A stretch of 27,395 bases of DNA, from the NCBI GenBank assembly GCA_002319915.1, contig DCFQ01000039.1:6744-34138 (forward strand), read 5' to 3'. The translations under genes and the position numbers were made by a program. This document shows, in pieces, positions 1-7,588 of this stretch (the first letter of the stretch is position 1; each line of letters begins with the position of its first letter). The notes beneath the pieces are model-generated. The model ran no database searches. It was not told where the DNA came from and saw only the letters and a list, made by a program, of their open reading frames with translations. Origin of the DNA: Bacteroidales bacterium UBA1800. GTDB lineage: Bacteria; Bacteroidota; Bacteroidia; Bacteroidales; VadinHA17.

Positions 1-1323
1 GCTCACTTCAATGCCATAATTTGCCAGAACCTGTATATCATATTTAAGGTTCTGCCCTATCTTAAGAATGGTTGGGCTTTCAAGGACTGGCCGTATTATT
101 TCCAGGATAGAAAGTGCCTCTTCTCTTGATTCCGGGAAATAGATGAGGTAACCGGTTCCTTTCTCCCAGGAAAAAGCCAGTGAAACCAGATCAGCTTCCA
201 GGGGATTTACGCTTGTCGTCTCTGTGTCGAAACAGACCTCTTTCAGTTTACCTAGTTTGCTGACCAGGTCTCTGAGCTCATTGCCATTATCAACAATCAG
301 GTATTCATGTTCGACCGTCTCAATTGATTTCCGGACATTTCCAACAGCAATCTGGCTGTCGCCAAAAAGTGTGCCCTGGGCAGATTCCTGAGTTGCTGCA
401 AACAGCTGCTGTTCTTCTGCAGGTTTATCAGACTTTTCTATTTCGGCTAATATCCTTGCTGCAACGGTTCTGAATTCGAGCTCATCAAAGAGGGCTTTTA
501 ATTTGGGAACATCGGGTACCTCAACAATAAGAGCATTTTCATCTAGCTCAACAGGAACGTTTTGTTCAATTGTAACAAGCTTTTTGGAAAGTTCGATCTG
601 CTCCCTGTTGTCTTCAATGATCTCCTTAAGCTTCCCCTTGAGTTCATCCGTATGCCTGAAGAGCTCTTCGACTGACCCGTATTCCGCAATGAGCTTCATT
701 GCCGTTTTTGGCCCTACACCGGGTGCACCGGGAATATTGTCCGCTGTATCCCCCATAAGGGCAAGGATATCTATAACCTGCTTCGGGTCCTGAACCGAAA
801 ATTCCCGCTTTACCTCATCAACTCCCCATTTCACCGAATCAGCGCCGCTTTTGGAAGGCTTGAACATGAATACATTTTCCGACACAAGCTGCGCATAATC
901 CTTGTCCGGCGTCATCATATAAGTCATATATCCCTTTTCGGAGGCCTTCCTTGCGAGCGTCCCGATTATGTCATCGGCCTCATAGCCGGGGAAATCGATC
1001 ACCGGGATCCTGTAGGCCTCGATCAGGCGTTTGATGTATGGAACTGCAGTCCTTATGTCCTCAGGGGTCTCATCTCTTGTTCCCTTGTAGTCAGGATACA
1101 TCTTGTGCCTGAATGTCGGTTCCGGCCTGTCAAACACCACGGCTATGTGCGACGGCTTCTGCTTCCGCAGGACCTCCTCGAGGGTGAGGAGAAACCCGAA
1201 AATTGCCGATGTATTCATCCCCTTAGAGGTGACCCTTGGATTCCTGATGAAAGCATAATATGACCGGAAGATCAAAGCATATGCGTCGAGCAGGAAAAGT
1301 TTCTTGTCATTGTTTTCCGTCAT
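1..1323 (-). CDS. polA: DNA polymerase I, N-terminal part (runs off the left edge)
   Basis: The reading frame opens at the ATG at 1323 and stays open to base 1, giving the first 441 residues; the polymerase domain lies outside the window. The start reads MTENNDKKLFLLDAYALIF, the usual opening of the 5'-3' flap exonuclease domain with its first metal-binding Asp (D13). Further on come YEADDIIGTLA and the helix-hairpin-helix stretch around GVGPKTAMKLI. After a linker, the 3'-5' proofreading domain starts: exo I motif DTETT (D366, E368) and exo II in KIGQNLKYDIQVL (D429). These acidic residues are present, so proofreading is probably active, unlike in Bacillus or Thermus PolA. PolA removes RNA primers and fills gaps during replication and repair. 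It lies 7 bp downstream of the queD-like gene on the same strand and is probably co-transcribed with it. The identification is secure. Confidence 0.97.
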   Translation of the reverse strand, partial: MTENNDKKLFLLDAYALIFRSYYAFIRNPRVTSKGMNTSAIFGFLLTLEEVLRKQKPSHIAVVFDRPEPTFRHKMYPDYKGTRDETPEDIRTAVPYIKRLIEAYRIPVIDFPGYEADDIIGTLARKASEKGYMTYMMTPDKDYAQLVSENVFMFKPSKSGADSVKWGVDEVKREFSVQDPKQVIDILALMGDTADNIPGAPGVGPKTAMKLIAEYGSVEELFRHTDELKGKLKEIIEDNREQIELSKKLVTIEQNVPVELDENALIVEVPDVPKLKALFDELEFRTVAARILAEIEKSDKPAEEQQLFAATQESAQGTLFGDSQIAVGNVRKSIETVEHEYLIVDNGNELRDLVSKLGKLKEVCFDTETTSVNPLEADLVSLAFSWEKGTGYLIYFPESREEALSILEIIRPVLESPTILKIGQNLKYDIQVLANYGIEVS

Positions 1324-1330
1324 GGTGAAA

Positions 1331-1783
1331 TTATTCATTATCCGATGCAAACCACTCTGCATATGAAGTGGCTGTCTCGTAGAGTTTAAGACTGTAAAGC
1401 CTGACACCTCCTGGCAGCTTTGTCCTTATCCTTGATGCAAAATCGGCGACAAGGTTTTCGCAGGTGGGCTGGTAACCGAGGATGCGGATGTTTTCGAACA
1501 TCTCCTTCAGTGCATTCAGCTTCGCCGCTTCGAAATCGGAGGAGATTGCCACAGAATGATCAAACAGATCCACTATTTCTCTTCCGACAATCTTCCTGAT
1601 GTCAGTAAAATCGATCACCATCCCGTTCTTCGGATGATCCTTTTCAGCGACAGGGGTTCCGGCAAGCGTTACAAAAAGCCTGTAGGAATGGCCGTGGACA
1701 TTCCTGCACGGTCCGTCATAGTTCTGAAGGACATGTGCCATCTCGAACGAAAACTCCTTTGTCACCCTGATAACTGATGCCAT
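1331..1783 (-). CDS. queD: 6-carboxytetrahydropterin synthase / 6-pyruvoyl-tetrahydropterin synthase family (QueD-like)
   Basis: 150 residues, slightly longer than a typical QueD (about 120-140). The zinc-binding histidines are H17 (in SFEMAH), H30 and H32 (NVHGHSY), with the candidate catalytic cysteine C26. The DHS triad residues D75-H76 and the substrate-binding glutamate E136 (LYETATSYAEW) are in place, as is the PTCENL segment. In the queuosine/7-deazaguanine pathway QueD converts dihydroneopterin triphosphate to 6-carboxytetrahydropterin. The same fold also makes 6-pyruvoyl-tetrahydropterin, so the exact product is an inference. No queC, queE or folE is visible nearby. The gene has its own promoter-like element upstream and runs into polA after 7 bp. 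Confidence 0.92.
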   Translation of the reverse strand: MASVIRVTKEFSFEMAHVLQNYDGPCRNVHGHSYRLFVTLAGTPVAEKDHPKNGMVIDFTDIRKIVGREIVDLFDHSVAISSDFEAAKLNALKEMFENIRILGYQPTCENLVADFASRIRTKLPGGVRLYSLKLYETATSYAEWFASDNE

Positions 1784-1807
1784 TGTCTCTTCCCGATTAG
1801 TTTAACA

Positions 1808-1832
1808 CAAAGTTAACCATTCTGCGCGACAA
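1808..1832 (-). promoter_or_regulatory. Bacteroidota-type promoter for queD-polA
   Basis: On the minus strand TAACTTTG (1808-1815) matches the -7 consensus TAnnTTTG exactly. A TTG for the -33 box lies at 1830-1832, but the 14-bp spacing is shorter than the usual 17-23. Predicted transcription starts near 1804, about 20 bases before the queD ATG. Confidence 0.5.
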
Positions 1833-1967
1833 AAGGTTTACCCTGGCATCCTCCTTTTCAGCTACCGGGGTTTCCGTCTGAATGTTACAGGTTGATCTCC
1901 GCCCTCGTCTTTCAGTCCCTGAAATTTAATATTCATCATTAAATGAGCAACATCAGACAATATTTGC

Positions 1968-1975
1968 TATCTTTA
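1968..1975 (+). promoter_or_regulatory. Possible -7 element for the acyl-CoA synthetase gene
   Basis: TATCTTTA matches TAnnTTTG except for the last base. It would start transcription near 1979, about 38 bases before the ATG. No good -33 TTG is seen at the right distance, so this is tentative. Confidence 0.3.
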
Positions 1976-2016
1976 CCCCGATTAACAATATGTAAACGGA
2001 AACAGGCACAACCAAT

Positions 2017-3648
2017 ATGGGGATGACATTGCCGGATTTATTCGATAGGACCCTGCAGAAATTCAGGGAGAGGGATGCTTACGCTTTCGCCGGGGAAAAG
2101 CCTAAGACATTTGGTTCGACTGCCGCTGAGGTGGATTCACTGATCTCACTGCTCGAAAAGGCCGGGATCGAGCCGGGAGACAGGGTTGCAATCCTCAGCA
2201 CCAACATGCCGAACTGGAGCTCGGCATTTTTTTCCGTTACATTCATGGGAGCGGTTGCTGTGCCCGTACTTCCCGATTTCTCAGCTACCGAGGTCAGGAA
2301 TGTCCTGACGCATTCCGAAGCGAAAGCAATATTCATTTCATCCTCACTACTCCCGAAGCTGGATGAAGCAAAGCCGGCCTGCCTTAAGACAGCGATACTG
2401 ACAGATGATTTCTCTGTCGTGTTTTCCGAACGCAATGATCTGGTCTACATGCAGGGCAGGATCCCCCGGGAAAAATATTCTCCGGGAGAAGAAGACCTGG
2501 CTTCAATTGTATACACTTCGGGTACCACGGGAAGATCAAAGGGAGTGATGCTGACGCACAGGAATATAGTGTTCAATGCCATGAAGGGTGCACTGATACA
2601 CCACCTTGACGAGAATGACAGGTTCCTTTCAGTCCTTCCGCTCTCCCACACTTACGAAAACACACTGGGACTTATACTCCCGATGCTTTGCGGTTCATGC
2701 GTTTACTATCTCAGGAAGCCACCGACCCCATCAGTCCTGGTACCGGCACTTGCCGAGGTAAAGCCTACCGCAATGCTCACCGTTCCGCTTATAATTGAAA
2801 AAATATACTACAACAGGATCGTTCCGGCATTCACTAAAAACGGGATCGTGAAAACCCTGTACAAAATGCCTGCCGTCAGGAAAAAGCTGAATGCAGCTGC
2901 TGGAAAGAAGCTGATGGTGACCTTCGGTGGGGAACTGAGGTTCTTCGGAGTCGGCGGGGCAAAGCTTAACAGGAATGTCGAAAGGTTCCTGCTGGAAGCA
3001 AAATTCCCGTATGCCATAGGGTACGGACTCACGGAGACTGCTCCGCTGCTGGCCGGAACAGGTCCGAAAAACACGGTCTTTGAATCGACCGGGCCGGCAA
3101 TCGATGGTGTCGAGATAAAGATCAACCATCCCGATGCGGTCACGGGGGAAGGGGAAGTGTGGGCCAAGGGACCCAACGTTATGAAAGGGTACTACAAGGA
3201 GCCCGAGATGACGGGCGAGGTGATCACCCCTGACGGGTGGTTCAGGACCGGCGACCTTGGAAAGATCGACAGGAGCGGGAACCTTTTCATTAAGGGACGG
3301 CTCAAGAACATGATCGTCGGCGCAAGCGGTGAGAATATCTATCCCGAAGAAATTGAATCAGTAATCAACAATTACCGGTATGTGATCGAATCTCTCGTGA
3401 TCGAACAAAAAGGGAAGCTGGTTGCATATGTTCACCTCAACCTCGAAGAGCTCGAAAAGAAATATCAGCACCTCAAGGCAGATATGAGCAAGCAGATTGA
3501 GGAAAAGAAGCAGGAACTGCTTGCTGATCTGAAGGAATATGTCAACTCCAAGGTCAGCAAATTCAGCCAGATTAATAAAGTGATACAGCAGCCGGTCCCG
3601 TTCCAGAAGACGGCAACCCTCAAAATAAAAAGGTTCCTTTACACCTGA
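2017..3648 (+). CDS. AMP-dependent long-chain fatty acyl-CoA synthetase
   Basis: 543 residues of the ANL adenylating superfamily. Visible core motifs: YTSGTTGRSKG (about 166-176, the ATP phosphate-binding loop), YGLTETAP (336-343), WFRTGDLG (408-415), and GRLKNMI followed by GENIYPEEIE (from 427, the hinge). Near the C-terminus the catalytic lysine is probably K536 in TATLKIKR. These residues support ATP-dependent activation of a carboxylate to acyl-AMP and then acyl-CoA. The long-chain fatty acid preference rests on overall resemblance to bacterial FACS proteins and is not proven. A lysine/glutamate-rich, probably coiled segment precedes the last strand (about 480-510). Two in-frame ATGs open the gene (2017 and 2023); I kept the first. 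The gene stands alone and converges on the superoxide dismutase gene. Confidence 0.93.
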   Translation: MGMTLPDLFDRTLQKFRERDAYAFAGEKPKTFGSTAAEVDSLISLLEKAGIEPGDRVAILSTNMPNWSSAFFSVTFMGAVAVPVLPDFSATEVRNVLTHSEAKAIFISSSLLPKLDEAKPACLKTAILTDDFSVVFSERNDLVYMQGRIPREKYSPGEEDLASIVYTSGTTGRSKGVMLTHRNIVFNAMKGALIHHLDENDRFLSVLPLSHTYENTLGLILPMLCGSCVYYLRKPPTPSVLVPALAEVKPTAMLTVPLIIEKIYYNRIVPAFTKNGIVKTLYKMPAVRKKLNAAAGKKLMVTFGGELRFFGVGGAKLNRNVERFLLEAKFPYAIGYGLTETAPLLAGTGPKNTVFESTGPAIDGVEIKINHPDAVTGEGEVWAKGPNVMKGYYKEPEMTGEVITPDGWFRTGDLGKIDRSGNLFIKGRLKNMIVGASGENIYPEEIESVINNYRYVIESLVIEQKGKLVAYVHLNLEELEKKYQHLKADMSKQIEEKKQELLADLKEYVNSKVSKFSQINKVIQQPVPFQKTATLKIKRFLYT

Positions 3649-3657
3649 AAAGGAACC
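3632..3657 (-). terminator. Intrinsic terminator of the superoxide dismutase gene, inside the acyl-CoA synthetase 3' end
   Basis: GGTTCCTTT (3632-3640) and AAAGGAACC (3649-3657) form a perfect 9-bp stem with an 8-base loop. Read on the minus strand the stem is followed by TTTTTATTTT, a good U-tract, so it should stop transcripts from the dismutase gene. On the plus strand no T-run follows. The loop contains the stop codon of the synthetase gene. Confidence 0.75.
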
Positions 3658-3678
3658 CCCATACCAATTCCCTGTTCC

Positions 3679-4401
3679 CTACGATGCCTGTTCGAATCTC
3701 TTATTGACCTCTTCCCAGTTGACAACGTTCCAGAATGCATCTATGTATTCAGGCCGCCTGTTCTGGTACTTAAGGTAATAGGCATGTTCCCATACATCCA
3801 GCAAAAGCAGAGGAGTCCCTTTTACCGGTGAGATATCCATGAGCGGATTGTCCTGGTTGGGCGTACTGCCGGTTGCCAGGACCATATCGGGTGTGAGGTA
3901 AAGCCAGGCCCATCCGCTTCCGAACCTCGTTTTTGCAGCGGTATTGAATGCATCCTTGAATTTGTCGAATGATCCGAATGTTTTTTCAAGCTCGGCCTTA
4001 AGCTTTGGAGAAGGGCCCGCTGATTTCGCGGCGAGGTTGTTCCAAAACAGCCAGTGATTGTAAAATCCGCCCGCATTGTTGCGGACCGGATCTCCGGCAG
4101 CTGATATCGAAGCGAATATCTTCTCCATCGGCATGGTATCGAATTTGGTGCCTTTGATCGCGGCTTCAAAGTTGTTAAAATATGTGCGGTGGTGCTTGTC
4201 ATAGTGCAATTCCATCGTCCGTGCGTCTATGTACGGCTCAAGTGCGTTGTATTCAAACGGCAGAGCCGGAAATTCATGTGTGTTTAACTGTGTCATATCC
4301 GGGTTCATTGATTTGGTTAATTCTCCTGCAACTGATTTCCCTGCAACAATAGATGCAGCTACTCCCAATCCCAGGTTCTTCAGAAAATTCCTTCTTTCCA
4401 T
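3679..4401 (-). CDS. Exported superoxide dismutase, Mn/Fe family
   Basis: Starting at the ATG at 4401 the protein is 240 residues and opens with MERRNFLKNLG, a twin-arginine (Tat) signal followed by a short hydrophobic segment. An upstream in-frame ATG at 4449 would add 16 residues before the signal; I consider it less likely. Numbered from the longer form, the four metal ligands are H82 (ELHYDKHH), H132 (FYNHWLFW), D218 and H222 (DVWEHAYY). The glutamine in NQDNPLM, the NNAGG stretch and the WNVVNW ending resemble Mn-type or cambialistic enzymes. The enzyme disproportionates superoxide; Tat export fits metal loading in the cytoplasm and action in the periplasm. A terminator for it lies just downstream, inside the neighbouring gene. 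Confidence 0.96.
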   Translation of the reverse strand: MERRNFLKNLGLGVAASIVAGKSVAGELTKSMNPDMTQLNTHEFPALPFEYNALEPYIDARTMELHYDKHHRTYFNNFEAAIKGTKFDTMPMEKIFASISAAGDPVRNNAGGFYNHWLFWNNLAAKSAGPSPKLKAELEKTFGSFDKFKDAFNTAAKTRFGSGWAWLYLTPDMVLATGSTPNQDNPLMDISPVKGTPLLLLDVWEHAYYLKYQNRRPEYIDAFWNVVNWEEVNKRFEQAS

Positions 4402-4512
4402 TTTGCTTTCATTTAAGTGTATAAACATGGCTTCCGGGGTTTTGTTCAACCCGCGTTAAATAAAACGGAGCGGAAGATTTTTCAAGCACCCGGATCCTTT
4501 CTTCAAAATAAA

Positions 4513-4528
4513 TTCCTACATTTAGGAA
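4513..4528. promoter_or_regulatory. Small inverted repeat upstream of the superoxide dismutase gene
   Basis: TTCCTA (4513-4518) and TAGGAA (4523-4528) are perfect inverted arms separated by 4 bases, about 110 bp upstream of the dismutase ATG. On the minus strand TATTTTG (4504-4510), a near match to the -7 element with one spacer base missing, lies immediately downstream of it. The repeat could be an operator, but the regulator is unknown. Confidence 0.25.
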
Positions 4529-4570
4529 CCCAATTCCAAATTCCATACTAACTGCACCCGTAGCCTTTAG

Positions 4571-4598
4571 TTGCAGGACCGCATGCTTATTACATTTT
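4571..4598 (+). promoter_or_regulatory. Possible promoter for the doxX-ctaB pair
   Basis: TTG at 4571-4573, 17 bases, then TACATTTT at 4591-4598, which matches TAnnTTTG except for the last base. This would leave a leader of about 90 bases before the ATG at 4691. Confidence 0.3.
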
Positions 4599-4690
4599 TG
4601 CGGGAGTTTAGCTGAACGGCATGTGTTCCGGTCATTTCAATTAAATGCAGTTATCATGTATCTGGAGTATAATAATCAAAACAGGGAAAA

Positions 4691-5077
4691 ATGAACAAAC
4701 TCACTACGCTGGGGCGTATACTCTATGCCCTGCCCTTTGCTTTTTTCGGGATCAATCATTTTTTTATGATGGACTATTATATGGGGCTTCTGACCTCATT
4801 CATTCCCCATACTGCCTTTATCCTGCTGCTGACAGGGATACTGCTTATAGCCGCCAGTATTAGCATCATCACCGGCAAGTTTATCAGGCAGTCGACCATC
4901 CTGCTGGCTGTGCTTTTGTTCATTTTCATTTTGACAATACATATTCCGCACCTGGTGAAGGGAGTCGATACCACCGAGACGCTGATAAACCTTCTCAAGG
5001 ATACCTCGCTCATGGGCGGTTCGCTTATGATCGCAGGGATCTATTCCTACAACAGGAAGCATGAAGAGGGAAAGTAA
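4691..5077 (+). CDS. DoxX-like four-helix membrane protein
   Basis: 128 residues with four hydrophobic segments at roughly 7-27, 41-62, 66-88 and 99-120, and short charged loops. The opening GRILYALPFAFFGINHFF, with a helix ending in N-H, is typical of DoxX/DoxD-like proteins, small inner-membrane proteins of mostly unknown function, some linked to quinone-dependent redox or oxidative stress. No catalytic residues can be assigned. Its 3' end overlaps the next gene by 17 bp, so the two are translationally linked, which suggests a role related to heme or respiration. The family call rests on hydrophobic pattern and length and is moderately secure. Confidence 0.7.
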   Translation: MNKLTTLGRILYALPFAFFGINHFFMMDYYMGLLTSFIPHTAFILLLTGILLIAASISIITGKFIRQSTILLAVLLFIFILTIHIPHLVKGVDTTETLINLLKDTSLMGGSLMIAGIYSYNRKHEEGK

Positions 5078-5948
5078 ACCGGCAGAGCTGCTTTCACGGT
5101 ACACGGACCTGGTAAAATACAGGCTCTCACTGGCCGTGACATTTTCCTCTGCTGCAGGGTACCTGATTGCCGGTAGGAAAGCTGATCCCGGGCTGATTGT
5201 CGTTTCAGCAGGAGTCCTTCTTCTTGCATCAGGATCGGCTGCACTCAACCAGGTCCAGGAAAGGCGAACGGATGCACTTATGGAGCGTACAGCTGGCAGG
5301 CCGATCCCCTGCGGGAAGCTGGAAGTCGGGAAAGCCCGCATTTCTGCGGCCCTGCTCCTCGTTTCAGGGACCATCCTGCTGCTTTTCTCAGGGATTTACC
5401 CGGCAATCCTTGGGGTCGCGTGCATACTCCTGTATAACCTGCTCTATACGATCCTTAAACCAAGAAGCATCCTTGCCGTTATCCCCGGGGCACTGACAGG
5501 CGCAATTCCGCCTGCTATCGGATTTACTGCAGCGGGCGGCTCAATTGCCGATCCCAGGATAATCTGCCTTTCGTCATTCATGTTCCTCTGGCAGCTGCCT
5601 CATTTTTGGCTGGTCATTCTTAAATACAGGGACGATTACTACCGTGCCGGTTTCAGGAACCTGGCAGGATTCATCGATCCGGGCAGGCTGAAGCTGCTGG
5701 TGCTTGGCTGGGTGATGGTCACCTCTGCCATCCTCCTCGGCTTTCTGGCATTCTCCGACGCATTCGGCAGGTTACCCGTCATAACGACTGCACTCCTGAA
5801 TCCGCTGTTTATTATCCTTTTCATAAAAGCCCTCTTCCCCGGCGAAAAGCCTCTCAAATTCAGCGCAGCCTTTATTTTGCTCAATACATTCGGATTTTTG
5901 CTGATCGTCATACTGGTACTCGATTCCCTGCTAAAAAACAGAGGATAA
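5061..5948 (+). CDS. ctaB: Protoheme IX farnesyltransferase-like UbiA prenyltransferase (heme O synthase)
   Basis: 295 residues with about eight or nine membrane segments. CtaB/CyoE hallmarks are present: the first polar motif LNQVQERRTDALMERT (N63 to T77) followed by RPIP, the segment YTILKPRS, GALTGAIPPAIGF, and FLWQLPHFWLVILKYRDDYYRAG. CtaB attaches a farnesyl group to heme b to make heme O for heme-copper oxidases, acting in the inner membrane. Two departures from the usual sequence are visible: the first Asp of the NxxxD motif is Glu (E67; D71 is retained), and the usual PML after the AG of the second motif is RNL. Another UbiA-type substrate therefore cannot be excluded. The start lies inside the upstream doxX-like gene. 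No terminal oxidase gene is in the window. Confidence 0.85.
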   Translation: MKRESKPAELLSRYTDLVKYRLSLAVTFSSAAGYLIAGRKADPGLIVVSAGVLLLASGSAALNQVQERRTDALMERTAGRPIPCGKLEVGKARISAALLLVSGTILLLFSGIYPAILGVACILLYNLLYTILKPRSILAVIPGALTGAIPPAIGFTAAGGSIADPRIICLSSFMFLWQLPHFWLVILKYRDDYYRAGFRNLAGFIDPGRLKLLVLGWVMVTSAILLGFLAFSDAFGRLPVITTALLNPLFIILFIKALFPGEKPLKFSAAFILLNTFGFLLIVILVLDSLLKNRG

Positions 5949-5960
5949 TTCAATTTTCCA

Positions 5961-5968
5961 TAATTTTG
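5961..5968 (+). promoter_or_regulatory. -7 element for the gene at 6011
   Basis: TAATTTTG fits TAnnTTTG exactly and predicts a transcript start near 5972, leaving about 39 bases of leader. No clear -33 TTG is found. Confidence 0.45.
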
Positions 5969-6010
5969 AGGATTGTTCTCCGTTTAATATTCGGCTAAAA
6001 CTAATTTCAC

Positions 6011-6832
6011 ATGAAAAAGTATTTGATATTTGCGCTTCTCGCCATACTGCCGGTTGCTTTGCAGGACTGCAAGAAGGACAAGGGCGAACCCCCTGTTTTG
6101 CCGCCGGCTGAATCAATGTCAATAGATTTCAGCAATTTCCAGGCAGGGAAAAAATCCGAAGTTGCCATTTCAATCCCAAAGGGCACCCAGACAAGCAACT
6201 GGGAATTTTCAGCTGGTGTCGCGCTGGTTTGGGAATCGATACTGACGACCACGCTGGCTGTCCCTGTTGCCTCATTCAAGCTGGCGGTAAACCAGAAGCC
6301 GGCATATGTCGACAACAAGACCTGGCAGTGGAGCTATGATGCCACGGTTCTGGGTGTCAGCTACAAGGCAAGGCTGACAGGCCAGATAACCTCCTCCAAT
6401 GTGGTCTGGAAAATGTATATCACTAGACAGGGAGCCGGCGGATACGAAGACTTTCTGTGGTTTGAGGGTACATCGGCCCTGGACGGCAAAAGCGGACAAT
6501 GGATACTCTACAGGAGCAATGCCGACCCGGTATCCATCCTGCAGATCGACTGGACTGTTGAAGGGACTGCAATCGGATCGGTCAAGTATACCTACACTGA
6601 GGTCGGGAGCCAGTTCAAGGATAGCTTCATCGAGTACGGCCTGACATCGGCCACCCTCAATGCATACTATACGATCCATTACTACAGCGCTGTTTACCTC
6701 GATTTCTATGACCTGAATGTGGAATGGAGCTCTTCGCTTCACAACGGAAGGGTAAAATGCCTGCAGTTCTTCGGGAATTCCGACTGGTATTGCTGGGACG
6801 GGAACTACCTGAATGTAACCTGCCCCGAATAG
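6011..6832 (+). CDS. Hypothetical secreted protein, possible lipoprotein
   Basis: 273 residues. The start MKKYLIFALLAILPVALQDC is a signal peptide; the cysteine at position 20 followed by KKDK looks like a Bacteroidota lipoprotein, but the residues before it (L-Q-D) are a poor lipobox. The mature part is rich in W, Y, S and T and appears to be a beta-strand protein, with alternating hydrophobic segments from about residue 60 to the end. I recognise no family and no catalytic motif. C257 and C262 near the C-terminus (KCLQFFGN, WYCWDG, VTCPE region) might form disulfides. It has its own promoter element and a terminator, so it is probably a single-gene unit. Function unknown; it could be a surface lipoprotein or a periplasmic protein. 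Confidence 0.8.
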   Translation: MKKYLIFALLAILPVALQDCKKDKGEPPVLPPAESMSIDFSNFQAGKKSEVAISIPKGTQTSNWEFSAGVALVWESILTTTLAVPVASFKLAVNQKPAYVDNKTWQWSYDATVLGVSYKARLTGQITSSNVVWKMYITRQGAGGYEDFLWFEGTSALDGKSGQWILYRSNADPVSILQIDWTVEGTAIGSVKYTYTEVGSQFKDSFIEYGLTSATLNAYYTIHYYSAVYLDFYDLNVEWSSSLHNGRVKCLQFFGNSDWYCWDGNYLNVTCPE

Positions 6833-6864
6833 GTTAAAGCGTCTTCACCCCTCCTCTGGGGATA

Positions 6865-6903
6865 GAAACTGCCGAAAAGGTCATTGATCCTCCCGGCAGT
6901 TTC
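6865..6903 (+). terminator. Hairpin terminator after the gene at 6011
   Basis: GAAACTGCCG (6865-6874) and CGGCAGTTTC (6894-6903) make a perfect 10-bp stem with a 19-base loop, followed by the AT-rich ATTATATA. The U-tract is weak, but position and stem length fit a terminator. Confidence 0.6.
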
Positions 6904-6975
6904 ATTATATACCGGCAGATCAATTTTGTCAGAATTATTTTGCAATTTTGCCCACCGCATTAATAACAGGTAATT

Positions 6976-7584
6976 ATGTCGAAAGGGAAAATGGCTGTGC
7001 TGCTTGTCATACTCATCCTGGTTGCTGACCAGGTGCTTAAGTTCTGGGTTAAAACCCACATGGTGATAGGCCAGGAATTACATCTGTTCGGTAACTGGGG
7101 TATGCTGCATTTCATTGAGAATAACGGGATGGCGTTTGGCCTTGAGATGGGAGGGGTTACGGGGAAGATAGTTCTGAGCATTTTCAGGATACTTGCAATC
7201 TCCGGGATTGCGTGGTTCCTGATGACGTCGGTCAGGAAAAATGCCAGTACTGCACTGATCCTTGCCGTAAGCGCGATCATGGCGGGTGCCATCGGCAACC
7301 TTATCGACAGTGCATTCTATGGTATGATATTCAGTGAAAGCCTTAACCACCCGGCAGTCTTGTTGCCGAAAGGAGGGGGATACTCCTCATTCCTCCTTGG
7401 CAGGGTCGTCGATATGTTCTATTTTCCTGTAATTGATACTCACTGGCCGGGCTGGTCGCCTTTCAGGCCCGGTGAGCCGCTTGTATTCTTCAGGCCTGTG
7501 TTCAATGTTGCCGACTCGGCAATCACATGCGGGGTTATTTCAATTATCCTGTTCCAGAAAAGGATGTTCAAGGGTACATTTTAG
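6976..7584 (+). CDS. lspA: Lipoprotein signal peptidase (signal peptidase II)
   Basis: 202 residues with four membrane segments; this is the longer Bacteroidota form (enteric LspA is about 165). Conserved elements: the first-helix ADQVLKFWV (D18-Q19), ENNGMAFG, GAIGNLIDS, GRVVDMFYFP with catalytic D146, and FNVADSAITCG with catalytic D180. The extra length is an insertion between the GNLID and VVD motifs (about 118-140) and a further periplasmic loop before FNVAD. The enzyme cleaves the signal peptides of diacylglyceryl-modified prolipoproteins in the inner membrane. It is convergent with the ArsR-type gene, with only 4 bp between the two stop codons. The identification is secure. Confidence 0.96.
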   Translation: MSKGKMAVLLVILILVADQVLKFWVKTHMVIGQELHLFGNWGMLHFIENNGMAFGLEMGGVTGKIVLSIFRILAISGIAWFLMTSVRKNASTALILAVSAIMAGAIGNLIDSAFYGMIFSESLNHPAVLLPKGGGYSSFLLGRVVDMFYFPVIDTHWPGWSPFRPGEPLVFFRPVFNVADSAITCGVISIILFQKRMFKGTF

Positions 7585-7588
7585 GACC

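Noticed and set aside
503..793. Plus-strand open frame rich in serine
   Set aside because: It is antisense to the 5' nuclease domain of polA and its composition is that of a complementary frame.
1784..2016. Searched for a small gene or RNA between queD and the acyl-CoA synthetase
   Set aside because: Only promoter-like elements on both strands are seen; no structured RNA or credible reading frame.
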